From contig CAKPYN010000005.1 of NCBI GenBank assembly GCA_934202965.1, positions 44,609 through 108,608 of the forward strand: a DNA stretch of 64,000 bases, given 5' to 3'. Positions within the stretch are counted from its first letter, which is position 1, and each line of letters starts with the position of its first letter. The DNA comes from an uncultured Megasphaera sp. GTDB taxonomy: Bacteria > Bacillota > Negativicutes > Veillonellales > Megasphaeraceae. A program made the position numbers and the translations under genes. The notes under the pieces were generated by a model, which saw only the letters and a program-made list of their open reading frames with translations, ran no database searches and had not been told where the DNA came from. This document shows, piece by piece, positions 8,251 to 16,149 of the stretch.

Positions 8251-8400
8251 TTTTGCTATGATGCATCATGCTCTTTCCTTAAAAGGGTTTAGTTTGAAGA
8301 AAATGAATCGTAATGCTGTAAACGCTGCACTTAAAAGTGTATAGTCAAGGGACTGTAACGCAATGGACTAACAATTCTCATGTTGTTGCAGTCCCTTTTT
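8251..8400 (+). repeat. Intergenic repeat, copy A
   Basis: This is the first of four copies. Shared parts in order are a GCATCATGCTCTTTCC-like 5' segment, the box TTTAGTTTGAAG (8288-8299), a variable stretch of 45-70 nt, and a terminal hairpin AAGGGACTGTAAC / GTTGCAGTCCCTT with a T tract. Copy A and copy D also share GAAGAAAAT followed by ATCGTA-TGCTG-AAA, so the similarity goes beyond the hairpin. It fills the 8219-8505 gap between the racemase and DUF3290 genes, where its hairpin can end transcription. Confidence 0.8.
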
Positions 8401-8505
8401 GTGGTGTCTTTTTACGATATATACGTTTGCATACTAGCAGTATGACGCCGGTTTTTGCTATACTAAATGTAACAGATAATGGGATGAAGTATAAAGGAGA
8501 CGCGT

Positions 8506-8964
8506 ATGTCATTTTATACGTATGCTTTTATTGAAAATCAGGCACATATCAATAACATGGTGCAGTATGCCCTTTCGTTTTTGATTCTAGTAGGGCTGTT
8601 TGTTGCCGGCGTCAAGTATTTGGAAAACCGCCTCATGACGAAATACCGTGATTTATGTATTATTCTCGTACTGGTGGTTATTTTTTTCTTTGGCATCCGC
8701 TGGGATGATTATGCGCGGGACCAGGATACGATGGAAGCCAATTCCCGTATGGTCGTGTTTGTGCAGGCTGTCAGCGAGACGCTGCGCGTTCCCAAAGAAG
8801 CCGTGGCCGTCAATTCTCGGCAGCTGAAGCAGGGCATGATTGTCAAATACAGAGATTCGTTTTATAAAGTAGATTTTGCCTCTGATTTTGCGGCGTATCG
8901 GCTGGAGCGGATTTACTTGATTCATCAAGATATCAAGATCGTTGACAAAGAAGAAGGGAGATGA
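8506..8964 (+). CDS. DUF3290 family membrane protein
   Basis: The 152-residue product has two membrane helices (about residues 20-38 and 46-66) and a basic/acidic soluble C-terminal part. Length, the MSFYTYAF start and its position immediately before a DUF421 gene fit DUF3290, a family of unknown function that is typically paired with DUF421. The ATG has AAAGGAGACGCGT before it. The two genes are separated by 4 bp and are surely one operon. Confidence 0.75.
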   Translation: MSFYTYAFIENQAHINNMVQYALSFLILVGLFVAGVKYLENRLMTKYRDLCIILVLVVIFFFGIRWDDYARDQDTMEANSRMVVFVQAVSETLRVPKEAVAVNSRQLKQGMIVKYRDSFYKVDFASDFAAYRLERIYLIHQDIKIVDKEEGR

Positions 8965-8968
8965 GGCC

Positions 8969-9625
8969 ATGCTGATGTATTATGCCCTGATCTTTGCCAA
9001 ACTCGGCCTGGGGCTGGTAGCGCTCATTTTGCAGATTAATCTGCTGGGCAAAGGCAACCTGGCGCCTACGTCCGCTACGGACCAAGTGCAGAACTACGTA
9101 CTGGGCGGCATTATTGGCGGCGTGATTTATAATGATGCTGTCGGCATTGTCCAATTTCTGCTGATTTTGGTTAGCTGGACGCTGCTGATTATGCTGCTGA
9201 AGTTTTTGAAAATGAACTCCCGTCAGGCTAAAATATGGATTGACGGCAAGCCGGTCATTTTAATTGAAAAAGGCGTCGTTCGGGTAGAAGCCTGCATGCG
9301 CTACGGCGTGCAGGCCTATGAGCTGCATCTCAAGCTGCGCACAGCCGGTGTCTACCGCGTGCAGGACGTGAAGAGGGCCGTGCTGGAACAAAACGGACAG
9401 CTGACTGTCGTCCAATATGGGGAACAAAATATTCGGTTTCCCCTTGTCTTGGACGGACAAATAGACGAAGACGTGTTGGAATTGATTGGCAGAAATGCGG
9501 CGTGGCTGGGCAGTGAAATCGCGCGGCAGGGTTATACGCTGCGCGACGTGTATATTGCTGAGTATGTCGAAGGCCGCGTCATCCTCTATCCGTACGTGCC
9601 GCATACGCAGGAGAAGTCGGCATGA
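8969..9625 (+). CDS. DUF421 (YetF-like) membrane protein
   Basis: The product (218 residues) has about three N-terminal membrane helices and a DUF421 domain (KIWIDGKPVILIEKGVV, then a beta-rich region to about residue 200). The YetF/DUF421 family is widespread in Firmicutes and of unknown biochemical role; some members affect spore or membrane traits. I selected the ATG at 8969, with GAAGGGAG 8 nt upstream, over a non-ATG start further up that would overlap the DUF3290 gene. GC content in this pair is higher than in the neighbouring genes. Copy B of the intergenic repeat follows. Confidence 0.8.
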   Translation: MLMYYALIFAKLGLGLVALILQINLLGKGNLAPTSATDQVQNYVLGGIIGGVIYNDAVGIVQFLLILVSWTLLIMLLKFLKMNSRQAKIWIDGKPVILIEKGVVRVEACMRYGVQAYELHLKLRTAGVYRVQDVKRAVLEQNGQLTVVQYGEQNIRFPLVLDGQIDEDVLELIGRNAAWLGSEIARQGYTLRDVYIAEYVEGRVILYPYVPHTQEKSA

Positions 9626-9648
9626 AAAAGGAGTTGTGACATACCGAT

Positions 9649-9787
9649 TTTTGCTGTCGTGTATCATGCGCTTCCTTTAAACGGTTTTAGTTTGAAGTTT
9701 GAAGGATAATACTCCAAACTATACACGTAACTATAGTAAAAGGACTGTAACAAATGAACTAAAAACGCTCATGTTGTTACAGTCCCA
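9649..9787 (+). repeat. Intergenic repeat, copy B
   Basis: It has the same architecture as copy A: TGTATCATGCGCTTCC, TTTTAGTTTGAAG (9685-9697), a variable middle containing its own inverted repeat (TTTGAAG ... CTCCAAACT), and the hairpin AAGGACTGTAACA / TGTTACAGTCC. It lies between two convergent genes (DUF421 and malic enzyme). The hairpin has no good T tract on its 3' side here, unlike copy A. Confidence 0.8.
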
Positions 9788-9909
9788 TTAGCATGTAATG
9801 TTTAGTTTATAGTGCTGGCGTTATGTGTCTAGCCTATCCATTTCCAACGATACCCTAATAAGAAATAGATGGAGCATGGTGATGAAATCTTTTATGCGGG
9901 CCGACAGCA

Positions 9910-11163
9910 TCAGCCGTGTAATTGGTCCAGCAGATGATGCAGGCTGTCAATCTGTGCGGCGGCTTCTTTCCGTATGGTTTCCGGATCTACGGTGATGCGG
10001 GCTGTGCCGCTGTCCATGGCGGCTTTGGCAACCGCTGCAGCGACTGCCGGGGCAACGCGTTTGTCAAAGGAGTCGGGAATGACGTATTCATCGGTCAATT
10101 CGTCGTCTTTGATGAGAGAGGCAATGGCATGCGAAGCGGCGAGCTTCATGTCTTCGTTGATGCTGCGGGCGCGAACGGCCAGGGCACCGCGGAAAATGCC
10201 GGGGAACACCATGACGTTGTTGATTTGGTTCGGTGAATCGGAACGGCCTGTACCGACAACTCTGGCACCGGCTGCTTTAGCCGACTGATAATCCGTTTCT
10301 GGAATCGGATTGGCCATGGCAAAGACTACGGCATCTGTATTCATAGACGCAATGATGTCTTTGGTGAACAAATGCGGCCCCGATACGCCTAACAGCAAAT
10401 CTGCGCCTTGTACGGCATCAGCCAGGGTGCCATGCTGTTTCGTTTTATTGGTTAAGGATGCTAATTCAGCTTGTACTGGGTTCAGTCCATACATGCCTTC
10501 ATAGAGAATGCCTGCTTTATCAACCATGGTTACATTGGATGCGCCGGCCCGAACGAGAAGACGACCGATAGAAGCACCGGCTGCACCAGCTCCATTGATA
10601 ACGATTTTAGCGGTTTTCAAGTCTTTATGGACATGACGAAAAGCCCCGATAACACCGGCGAGAGCGGCAATGGCGGTACCGTGTTGGTCATCATGAAAGA
10701 CAGGAATATCCATTTCTTTTTTTAAGGTAGTTTCGATTTCATAGCATTTTGGGGATGCAATATCTTCTAAATTGATACCGGCAAAAGAAGGCTGCAGCAA
10801 TTTGACCGTTTCGATAAATTGTTTCGGGTCTTTGGTATCCAAACAAATAGGAACGGCATTGACGCCTCCAAAAATTTTAAAGAGAATCGATTTACCTTCC
10901 ATGACGGGCATGGCAGCTTCCGGACCAATATCTCCTAGTCCCAAGACGCGGGTACCGTCCGATATGACAGCAATCATATTGCCACGGCAAGTCAGATCAA
11001 ATGACAAATCCTTGTCTTTGGCAATTACTCGGCACGGCTGCGCGACACCGGGAGTATATAGGGTACTCAGATCATCGTGGGTCTTGAGAACCGCCCGCGG
11101 CATCGTTTCCAGGATACCTTGTTTGCCACGGCGTACTTTCATGGCTTCTTCATCAAAATTCAT
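9910..11163 (-). CDS. NAD(P)-dependent malic enzyme
   Basis: The product (417 residues) is a short bacterial malic enzyme that decarboxylates malate to pyruvate. The N-terminal part has YTPGVAQPCR and the metal/substrate region NLEDIASPKC, then FHDDQHGTA, and a Rossmann domain with VINGAGAAGASIGRLL near residue 190. The usual PTA domain of the long two-domain enzymes is absent. I moved the start to 11163, where GAGAGGTGA precedes the ATG; the 28 residues upstream have no ribosome site. It is divergent from the fhs operon. Cofactor preference cannot be read from sequence with confidence. Confidence 0.94.
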   Translation of the reverse strand: MNFDEEAMKVRRGKQGILETMPRAVLKTHDDLSTLYTPGVAQPCRVIAKDKDLSFDLTCRGNMIAVISDGTRVLGLGDIGPEAAMPVMEGKSILFKIFGGVNAVPICLDTKDPKQFIETVKLLQPSFAGINLEDIASPKCYEIETTLKKEMDIPVFHDDQHGTAIAALAGVIGAFRHVHKDLKTAKIVINGAGAAGASIGRLLVRAGASNVTMVDKAGILYEGMYGLNPVQAELASLTNKTKQHGTLADAVQGADLLLGVSGPHLFTKDIIASMNTDAVVFAMANPIPETDYQSAKAAGARVVGTGRSDSPNQINNVMVFPGIFRGALAVRARSINEDMKLAASHAIASLIKDDELTDEYVIPDSFDKRVAPAVAAAVAKAAMDSGTARITVDPETIRKEAAAQIDSLHHLLDQLHG

Positions 11164-11246
11164 GGCATAGTCACCTCTCATCAAAATATAAACACACTGT
11201 CTATTATATAAAAATTGCTTCCTTTCGACAAGACGGCGGTTTTGCA

Positions 11247-11276
11247 TTGACAGAACATTGGCAGGTCTTGTATAAT
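11247..11276 (+). promoter_or_regulatory. Promoter of the ZTP riboswitch-fhs-fchA operon
   Basis: TTGACA (11247-11252) and TATAAT (11271-11276) are perfect with an 18-bp spacer. The start near 11283 would place the aptamer at the very 5' end of the RNA. Confidence 0.85.
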
Positions 11277-11285
11277 AAAACCGTA

Positions 11286-11354
11286 ATCATGTGACTGACG
11301 GAAGTGGAGTATACCACGGGGAGCATGATAGATACCAAGCCGACCGTCTGGGCA
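11286..11354 (+). ncRNA. ZTP (pfl) riboswitch aptamer
   Basis: The RNA has the pfl/ZTP layout: P1 arms ATCATG and CATGAT, the conserved GTGACTG between them, P2 arms GTGG and CCAC, CGGGGAGC after P2, then a linker and the invariant 3' domain CCGACCGTCTGGGC. This class senses ZTP/ZMP, the alarm signal for 10-formyl-THF shortage, and usually turns on formate-THF ligase or purine genes, which fits the gene directly downstream. Recognition rests on memory of the consensus; no covariance search was run. Confidence 0.9.
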
Positions 11355-11379
11355 ATTTCCAGAATGTCGGTGTTTTTTT
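11340..11379 (+). terminator. Riboswitch expression platform: terminator overlapping the aptamer 3' domain
   Basis: Arms CCGAC-CG-TCTGG and CCAGA-AT-GTCGG surround a 7-nt loop and are followed by TGTTTTTTT. The 5' arm is the aptamer's own 3' domain, so ligand binding and terminator formation exclude each other. The expected behaviour is transcription on when ZTP is bound. Confidence 0.85.
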
Positions 11380-11407
11380 ATGGACAAAATAAGGAGTGAA
11401 GCAATTC

Positions 11408-13087
11408 ATGGCAAAGGTATTAAGCGATATTGAGATTGCACAGCAAACAACACTGGAACCGATTGTAAAGATTGCGGAACAAGTCGGTCTTTCTGAAGAT
11501 GATTTGGAATTATACGGTAAATATAAAGCGAAAATTTCATTTGACGCGATTAAACGGCTTTCTAAGCAAAAAGACGGCAAACTCGTCTTGGTGACGGCCA
11601 TTACACCGACGCCGGCCGGCGAAGGCAAGACGCTGACGACAATTGGCTTGGCACAGGCTTTGAACCAAATGGGACATAAAACGGTCGTCGCGCTCCGTGA
11701 ACCGTCGCTGGGCCCGGTATTCGGTATCAAAGGCGGTGCAGCCGGCGGCGGCTATTCCCAAGTCCTGCCGATGGAAGACATCAACCTTCATTTTACCGGC
11801 GATATGCATGCCATTACGGCAGCCAACAACTTGCTGGCTGCAGCGATTGACAACCATGTACATCAAGGGAATGCATTGCGCATTGATGTGCGCCGTATTG
11901 TTTGGAAACGCGTTATGGATATGAATGACCGCGCTCTGCGCAATTTGGTAGTTGGCATGGGCGGTAAGGTATGTGGTTTTCCGCGGGAAGATCATTTTAT
12001 GATTACCGTTGCGTCGGAAATTATGGCAGCCCTTTGCCTGGCCCATGACTTAATGGATCTGAAAAAACGTATGGGTGATATTACGGTTGCCTATGATTTG
12101 GATGGCAATCTCGTTACAGCTCGTCAGCTCGGCGTAGAAGGTGCCATGGCGATTCTCATGAAAGATGCTATCAAGCCGAATTTAGTGCAAACGATTGAAC
12201 ATACGCCGGCTCTAGTACATGGCGGCCCCTTTGCAAATATTGCACATGGATGCAACTCTGTCGTTGCGACCAAACTGGCCATGAAAATGGGAGATATTGC
12301 CGTTACAGAAGCCGGATTCGGTGCCGATCTCGGTGCAGAAAAATTCATGGACATTAAATGTCGTTTTGCCGGCATTAAACCGAATGCAGTTGTTATTGTA
12401 GCGACTGTCCGTGCTCTCAAAATGCATGGCGGTGTCGATAAAAAGAATTTACAAGAAGAAAATGTAGAAGCCCTCAAAAAAGGCTTTGCAAACTTGGCGA
12501 AACATATCGAAAATATGCGGCAGTTTGATGTACCGGTTCTTGTGGGCATCAATAAATTTAGCAGCGATACGGATGAAGAAATCGCAACACTGCGCAGCCT
12601 TTGTGAAGAGTATGGCGTAGAAGTTGCTCTTAACAACTGTTGGGCTGAAGGTGGTAAAGGCGGTTTGGAAATGGGCGAAAAAGTGGTACAGCTCTTACAG
12701 CAGTCGCAAACATCGTATAAGCCGCTTTATGATGTGAATGATACGATTCCGCAGAAGATGGAAACCATCGTCAAGAAAATCTATGGTGGCGACGGTGTCA
12801 TTTTTGAAAAAAATGCACAAAAACAAATTAAAGAATTAGAAAAGTTTGGTTTGGATAAGATGCCGATTTGCGTAGCCAAGACACAGTATTCCTTGTCTGA
12901 CGATCCGACTTTGTTAGGTGCACCCAGCGGATTTACCGTTACAGTACAGGATGTTCGTGTCTGCACGGGTGCCGGCTTTATTGTCTGCCAGACCAGTAAT
13001 ATTATGACCATGCCGGGATTGCCGAAAGTACCAGCTGCCAATCGAATGGATATTGATGAAAATGGCGTCATTACCGGATTGTTCTAA
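11408..13087 (+). CDS. fhs: Formate-tetrahydrofolate ligase
   Basis: The enzyme makes 10-formyl-THF from formate, THF and ATP in the cytoplasm. The chain is 559 residues, the usual length. It has the P-loop-like TPTPAGEGKTLTTIGL near residue 65, EPSLGPVFGIKGGAAGGGY, and conserved LNNCWAEGGKGG-type motifs in the C-terminal half. The AAGGAG site and the MAKVLSD start make the ATG at 11408 preferable to the GTG at 11396, which overlaps the ribosome site. The gene is under a ZTP riboswitch and overlaps fchA, so charged folate supply is coupled to purine need. Confidence 0.96.
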   Translation: MAKVLSDIEIAQQTTLEPIVKIAEQVGLSEDDLELYGKYKAKISFDAIKRLSKQKDGKLVLVTAITPTPAGEGKTLTTIGLAQALNQMGHKTVVALREPSLGPVFGIKGGAAGGGYSQVLPMEDINLHFTGDMHAITAANNLLAAAIDNHVHQGNALRIDVRRIVWKRVMDMNDRALRNLVVGMGGKVCGFPREDHFMITVASEIMAALCLAHDLMDLKKRMGDITVAYDLDGNLVTARQLGVEGAMAILMKDAIKPNLVQTIEHTPALVHGGPFANIAHGCNSVVATKLAMKMGDIAVTEAGFGADLGAEKFMDIKCRFAGIKPNAVVIVATVRALKMHGGVDKKNLQEENVEALKKGFANLAKHIENMRQFDVPVLVGINKFSSDTDEEIATLRSLCEEYGVEVALNNCWAEGGKGGLEMGEKVVQLLQQSQTSYKPLYDVNDTIPQKMETIVKKIYGGDGVIFEKNAQKQIKELEKFGLDKMPICVAKTQYSLSDDPTLLGAPSGFTVTVQDVRVCTGAGFIVCQTSNIMTMPGLPKVPAANRMDIDENGVITGLF

Positions 13088-13709
13088 GCCCGATTTCAGC
13101 CATTTCAAATCCATGCCGCTGGATGAACTCTTGGAAGCGGCGGCATCCAAAGAACCGGTTCCCGGCGGCGGCGGTATCGCTGCGATGACAGCTGCATCGG
13201 CAGCAGCTCTCGTAGAAATGGTAGCGAACCTGACAATTGGCAAAAAAGGCTATGAAGATGTAGAACCGCAAATGAAAGACATTCGGAAGCAGGCCCGGAC
13301 ACTGCGCGCCCATTACCTCAAAGGTATTGAAGAAGACGCGGTGGCCTTTGACGGCGTCATCCGGGCAGTGCGTCTGCCTAAAGACACGCCGGATCGGACG
13401 GCTATTGTACAGCAGGCCTTTAAGGATGCGGCAACGATTCCCTTTACCTTGGGGAAAGATATTTTTACGCTGCTGCAGCTGGCAGCCCAGACCGTACAAT
13501 ACGGCAATGCCTGGGTCATCACAGACGGCGCCATTGCCGCCATGAATGCCCGCTCGGCCATGCGGTCTGCCTTTTACAGCGTTCGCATCAACCTCAAATC
13601 CATCAAAGACCAGGCATTCGTCGATACGATGATGCAGTCTGTTTTGGATATAGAAGAACAGGCTCGGCATGTAGAAGAACAAGTAGAAACATTATACGCC
13701 AGTCGATAA
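13056..13709 (+). CDS. fchA: Methenyl-THF cyclohydrolase / cyclodeaminase family (FchA-like)
   Basis: The product (about 217 residues) belongs to the formiminotransferase-cyclodeaminase family. The hallmark SKEPVPGGGGIAAM appears at about residue 31, followed by a helical bundle rich in acidic and alanine residues. Standing alone beside fhs, it most likely hydrolyses 5,10-methenyl-THF to 10-formyl-THF, or else releases ammonia from formimino-THF. Its start lies inside the fhs 3' end; ATGs at 13056 and 13062 are both possible and neither has a strong ribosome site, so translation is probably coupled to fhs. A terminator follows. Confidence 0.85.
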   Translation: MKMASLPDCSKPDFSHFKSMPLDELLEAAASKEPVPGGGGIAAMTAASAAALVEMVANLTIGKKGYEDVEPQMKDIRKQARTLRAHYLKGIEEDAVAFDGVIRAVRLPKDTPDRTAIVQQAFKDAATIPFTLGKDIFTLLQLAAQTVQYGNAWVITDGAIAAMNARSAMRSAFYSVRINLKSIKDQAFVDTMMQSVLDIEEQARHVEEQVETLYASR

Positions 13710-13715
13710 CATACG

Positions 13716-13765
13716 AGGAACTGCAGCATACGGAAAATGTCCTGCATGCGCAGTTCCTTTTTTTT
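13716..13765 (+). terminator. Terminator after fchA
   Basis: Arms AGGAACTGC and GCAGTTCCT with a 25-nt loop that has its own CATGCG pairing are followed by a run of eight T. Confidence 0.75.
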
Positions 13766-13847
13766 GTAGTTGTGTATCGTAGTGTTGTAATATAGTAATA
13801 TCTCTTCTGTACGTTGTATGGTAAACTTGAAAATGGGGGAAATAGGA

Positions 13848-14795
13848 ATGACTGATTATAAAGAATATATATATGCTGTATACCAAGAAAAAAGTTTCTC
13901 CAAAGCTGCTAAAAAATTATATGTATCGTAGCCATGGCTTAGTGCGACAGTAAAAAAAGTGGAACAGGAACTGGACGTACGGCTTTTTGACCGCAGCACA
14001 ACACCCATTTCGTTAACAGAAGCGGGAGCATATTATATTCAGCGTGTAGAAGAAATTCGACGCATTGAACAAGATATGATTCAGCATTTTCAAGAATTGC
14101 GCAATGCACAGCATCGCGTATTGCATATTGGCAGTTCTATGTTTTTTTGTACGTATGTCTTACCGAAACTATTACATGAATTTCGTGCCAAATATCCTCA
14201 TGTAGTCATTCGATTTGAAGAAGGAAATAGCCAAAATTTATTACAGCGTATGCTCAATGGCAAACTAGATGTTATTATTGAAGCAGAACAGCTTTTGAAT
14301 GAACAAATCGTACATGTGCCCTGGATGCAGGAAGAAATCGTATTAGCTGTACCAGCTTCGTATACCATAAATAAAAAATTGGCAGCGTATTGTTATTCGT
14401 TTGAGGAATTTTTACATAGGGAAACAATCTACAAAGAAGCTGTATCTCTACAGAATTTTAAAAATGAGATGTTTTTATTGCTTACGGAGGGCAACGAGAG
14501 TTATACAAGGAGTATGCAGTTATGTGAACATGCAGGATTTATACCTCATGTTTCCATGTATTTAACACAGATGATGACGGCGTATTATTTAGCTTGTGAA
14601 GGACAGGGGATTGCTTTTTTGCGTTCGACTATTCCTGCTTATGTTATACCAACCGATACAGTCGTATTTTACCGTTTGTCTGATTCATTAGTATTTCGGC
14701 AGACCTATATTCATTATCCGCAAAAAGGTATTTCAGCTATCCAAAAAGAATTGATTCAGTTTTTGCGTGATGCGATGACTGGTCCAATAGAATGA
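13848..14795 (+). pseudogene. LysR-family regulator interrupted by an amber codon in the HTH
   Basis: Translation from the ATG at 13848 (GGGGGAAATAGGA upstream) gives MTDYKEYIYAVYQEKSFSKA, then KKLYVS, a TAG at 13929-13931 and PWLSATVKKVEQELDVRLFD in the same frame. LysR proteins have S-Q-P at this place, so CAG to TAG is a single-base change. The remainder (winged helix, linker helix RIEQDMIQHFQELR, then the ligand-binding domain to residue 315) is uninterrupted. Without suppression only a 27-residue peptide is made; a restart at the GTG at 13959 would lack the recognition helix. It lies just upstream of the aminotransferase/FAH genes, its probable target. A recent strain mutation or an error in the sequence is equally possible. 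Confidence 0.88.
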
Positions 14796-14897
14796 ATATG
14801 TTTTTATAATAAAATGGCAGTTCACCAATATATATATAAACATATGGCCTATATATTCTTTCGTATTTTACGGACTCGCCGCAGGTAGGATATACTA

Positions 14898-14918
14898 ATA
14901 CATGAAAAAAGTATGTAT
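14898..14918 (+). promoter_or_regulatory. Inverted repeat upstream of the aminotransferase gene, candidate LysR site
   Basis: ATACAT-N9-ATGTAT lies just after TATACT (14893-14898, a possible -10) and 29 bp before the aminotransferase ATG. The T-N11-A core is the usual shape of a LysR-type binding site, and a LysR gene is adjacent. This is inference from symmetry only. Confidence 0.35.
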
Positions 14919-14946
14919 ATATTCATAAAAATAGAGGCGAGGGTAT

Positions 14947-16149
14947 ATGAGCAGCATGATTTCGAAACGAATGAATCAAATGATACCGTCAGGCATTCGC
15001 AAAGTAAATGAAAAGGCGTTGGCAATGGAACGAAACGGTGTATCCGTATTACATTTTGAAATTGGACGTCCTGATTTTGATACACCGGCATATATCAAAA
15101 AAGCAGCAATGGAAAGCATAGATGCAGGACATGTTTTTTATACGTCCAATTTTGGTACGGCAGAATTACGGGAAGAAATAGCCAGGAAGTTAGAACGGGA
15201 AAATCATATTTTGTATAAGCCAACAGAAATACTAGTTACGGTAGGACTTTCAGAAGCGGTATTTGCTGTTTTGGCAGCTATTTTAGATGAAGGTGACGAA
15301 ATTCTTGTTCCTGATCCGGTTTGGCTTAATTATATCAATGTGCCGCGCTTTTTGGGGGCAGTGCCTGTATCATACAGCTTGCATGAAGAAACAGGCTTTC
15401 AAATGAATTTACAGGAAATTAAAGAAAAGATTACTCCGAAAACGAAGGCGATTGTTCTCGTGACGCCCAATAATCCTACTGGCGGCGTACTGGAAAAGGA
15501 TGTATTGCAGGATGTTGCTGCTATAGCACAAAAAAACAACTTGTTTGTTATTTCTGATGAAATTTATGAACGGCTTATTTATGATAAAGCTGTACATATC
15601 AGTATAGCTTCTTTGCCTGGAATGAAAGAGCGGACATTTACACTGAATGGCATGTCTAAAGCGTATTCGATGACTGGATGGCGAATTGGATATGTTGCAG
15701 CACCGGAAGCGTATATTCAGGCAATTAACAAATTTCATCAGCATAATACGACATGTGCGCCATCCTTTGTACAGGATGCGGCTGTTGTAGCGCTGCATGA
15801 TGAACAGGATGAAGTACAGCGTATGGTGGCTGAATATGAACGCAGACGAAATTATGCTGTACAGGCAATCAATGCGATTCCGGGTCTTCATTGTACTTGT
15901 CCCAAAGGGGCATTTTATATATTTATCAATTGTAAAGCACTTGGAAAATCTTCAGAGGAATTGGCGTCCTATCTGTTGGATACAGCGCATATTGCGCTGG
16001 TACCGGGCAATGTATTTGGCACTGGCGGTGAAGGGTATTTGCGCATGTCTTTTGCCAATAGTTATGAACATATCGTAGAAGGATGCAGCCGGCTGGCAGA
16101 TGCAGCAGAAACAGGGGGAATAAGCGATGCGGTTGGCAACTATTTATAA
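14947..16149 (+). CDS. Pyridoxal-phosphate aminotransferase, class I/II
   Basis: The product (400 residues) is an AspC/PatA-like fold-type I aminotransferase. The Schiff-base lysine is K238 in NGMSKAYSMTGWRIGY, with the PLP-phosphate arginine at 246, the Asn of NNPTGG near 175, and D204 in SDEIYERL. The ATG follows GAGGCGAGGG. The 3' end overlaps the FAH gene by 23 bp, so the two are cotranslated. The amino donor and acceptor cannot be read from the sequence; the neighbouring 5-oxoproline genes suggest work around glutamate or glutamine, but that is speculative. A paralogue lies at 36870-38051. Confidence 0.92.
   Translation: MSSMISKRMNQMIPSGIRKVNEKALAMERNGVSVLHFEIGRPDFDTPAYIKKAAMESIDAGHVFYTSNFGTAELREEIARKLERENHILYKPTEILVTVGLSEAVFAVLAAILDEGDEILVPDPVWLNYINVPRFLGAVPVSYSLHEETGFQMNLQEIKEKITPKTKAIVLVTPNNPTGGVLEKDVLQDVAAIAQKNNLFVISDEIYERLIYDKAVHISIASLPGMKERTFTLNGMSKAYSMTGWRIGYVAAPEAYIQAINKFHQHNTTCAPSFVQDAAVVALHDEQDEVQRMVAEYERRRNYAVQAINAIPGLHCTCPKGAFYIFINCKALGKSSEELASYLLDTAHIALVPGNVFGTGGEGYLRMSFANSYEHIVEGCSRLADAAETGGISDAVGNYL

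Noticed and set aside
12124..12636. Long antisense frame inside fhs
   Set aside because: It is a codon-bias shadow of fhs; the protein is low in complexity and no ribosome site precedes it. The same holds for antisense frames in dnaK, dnaJ, the porin, mtaB and leuS.
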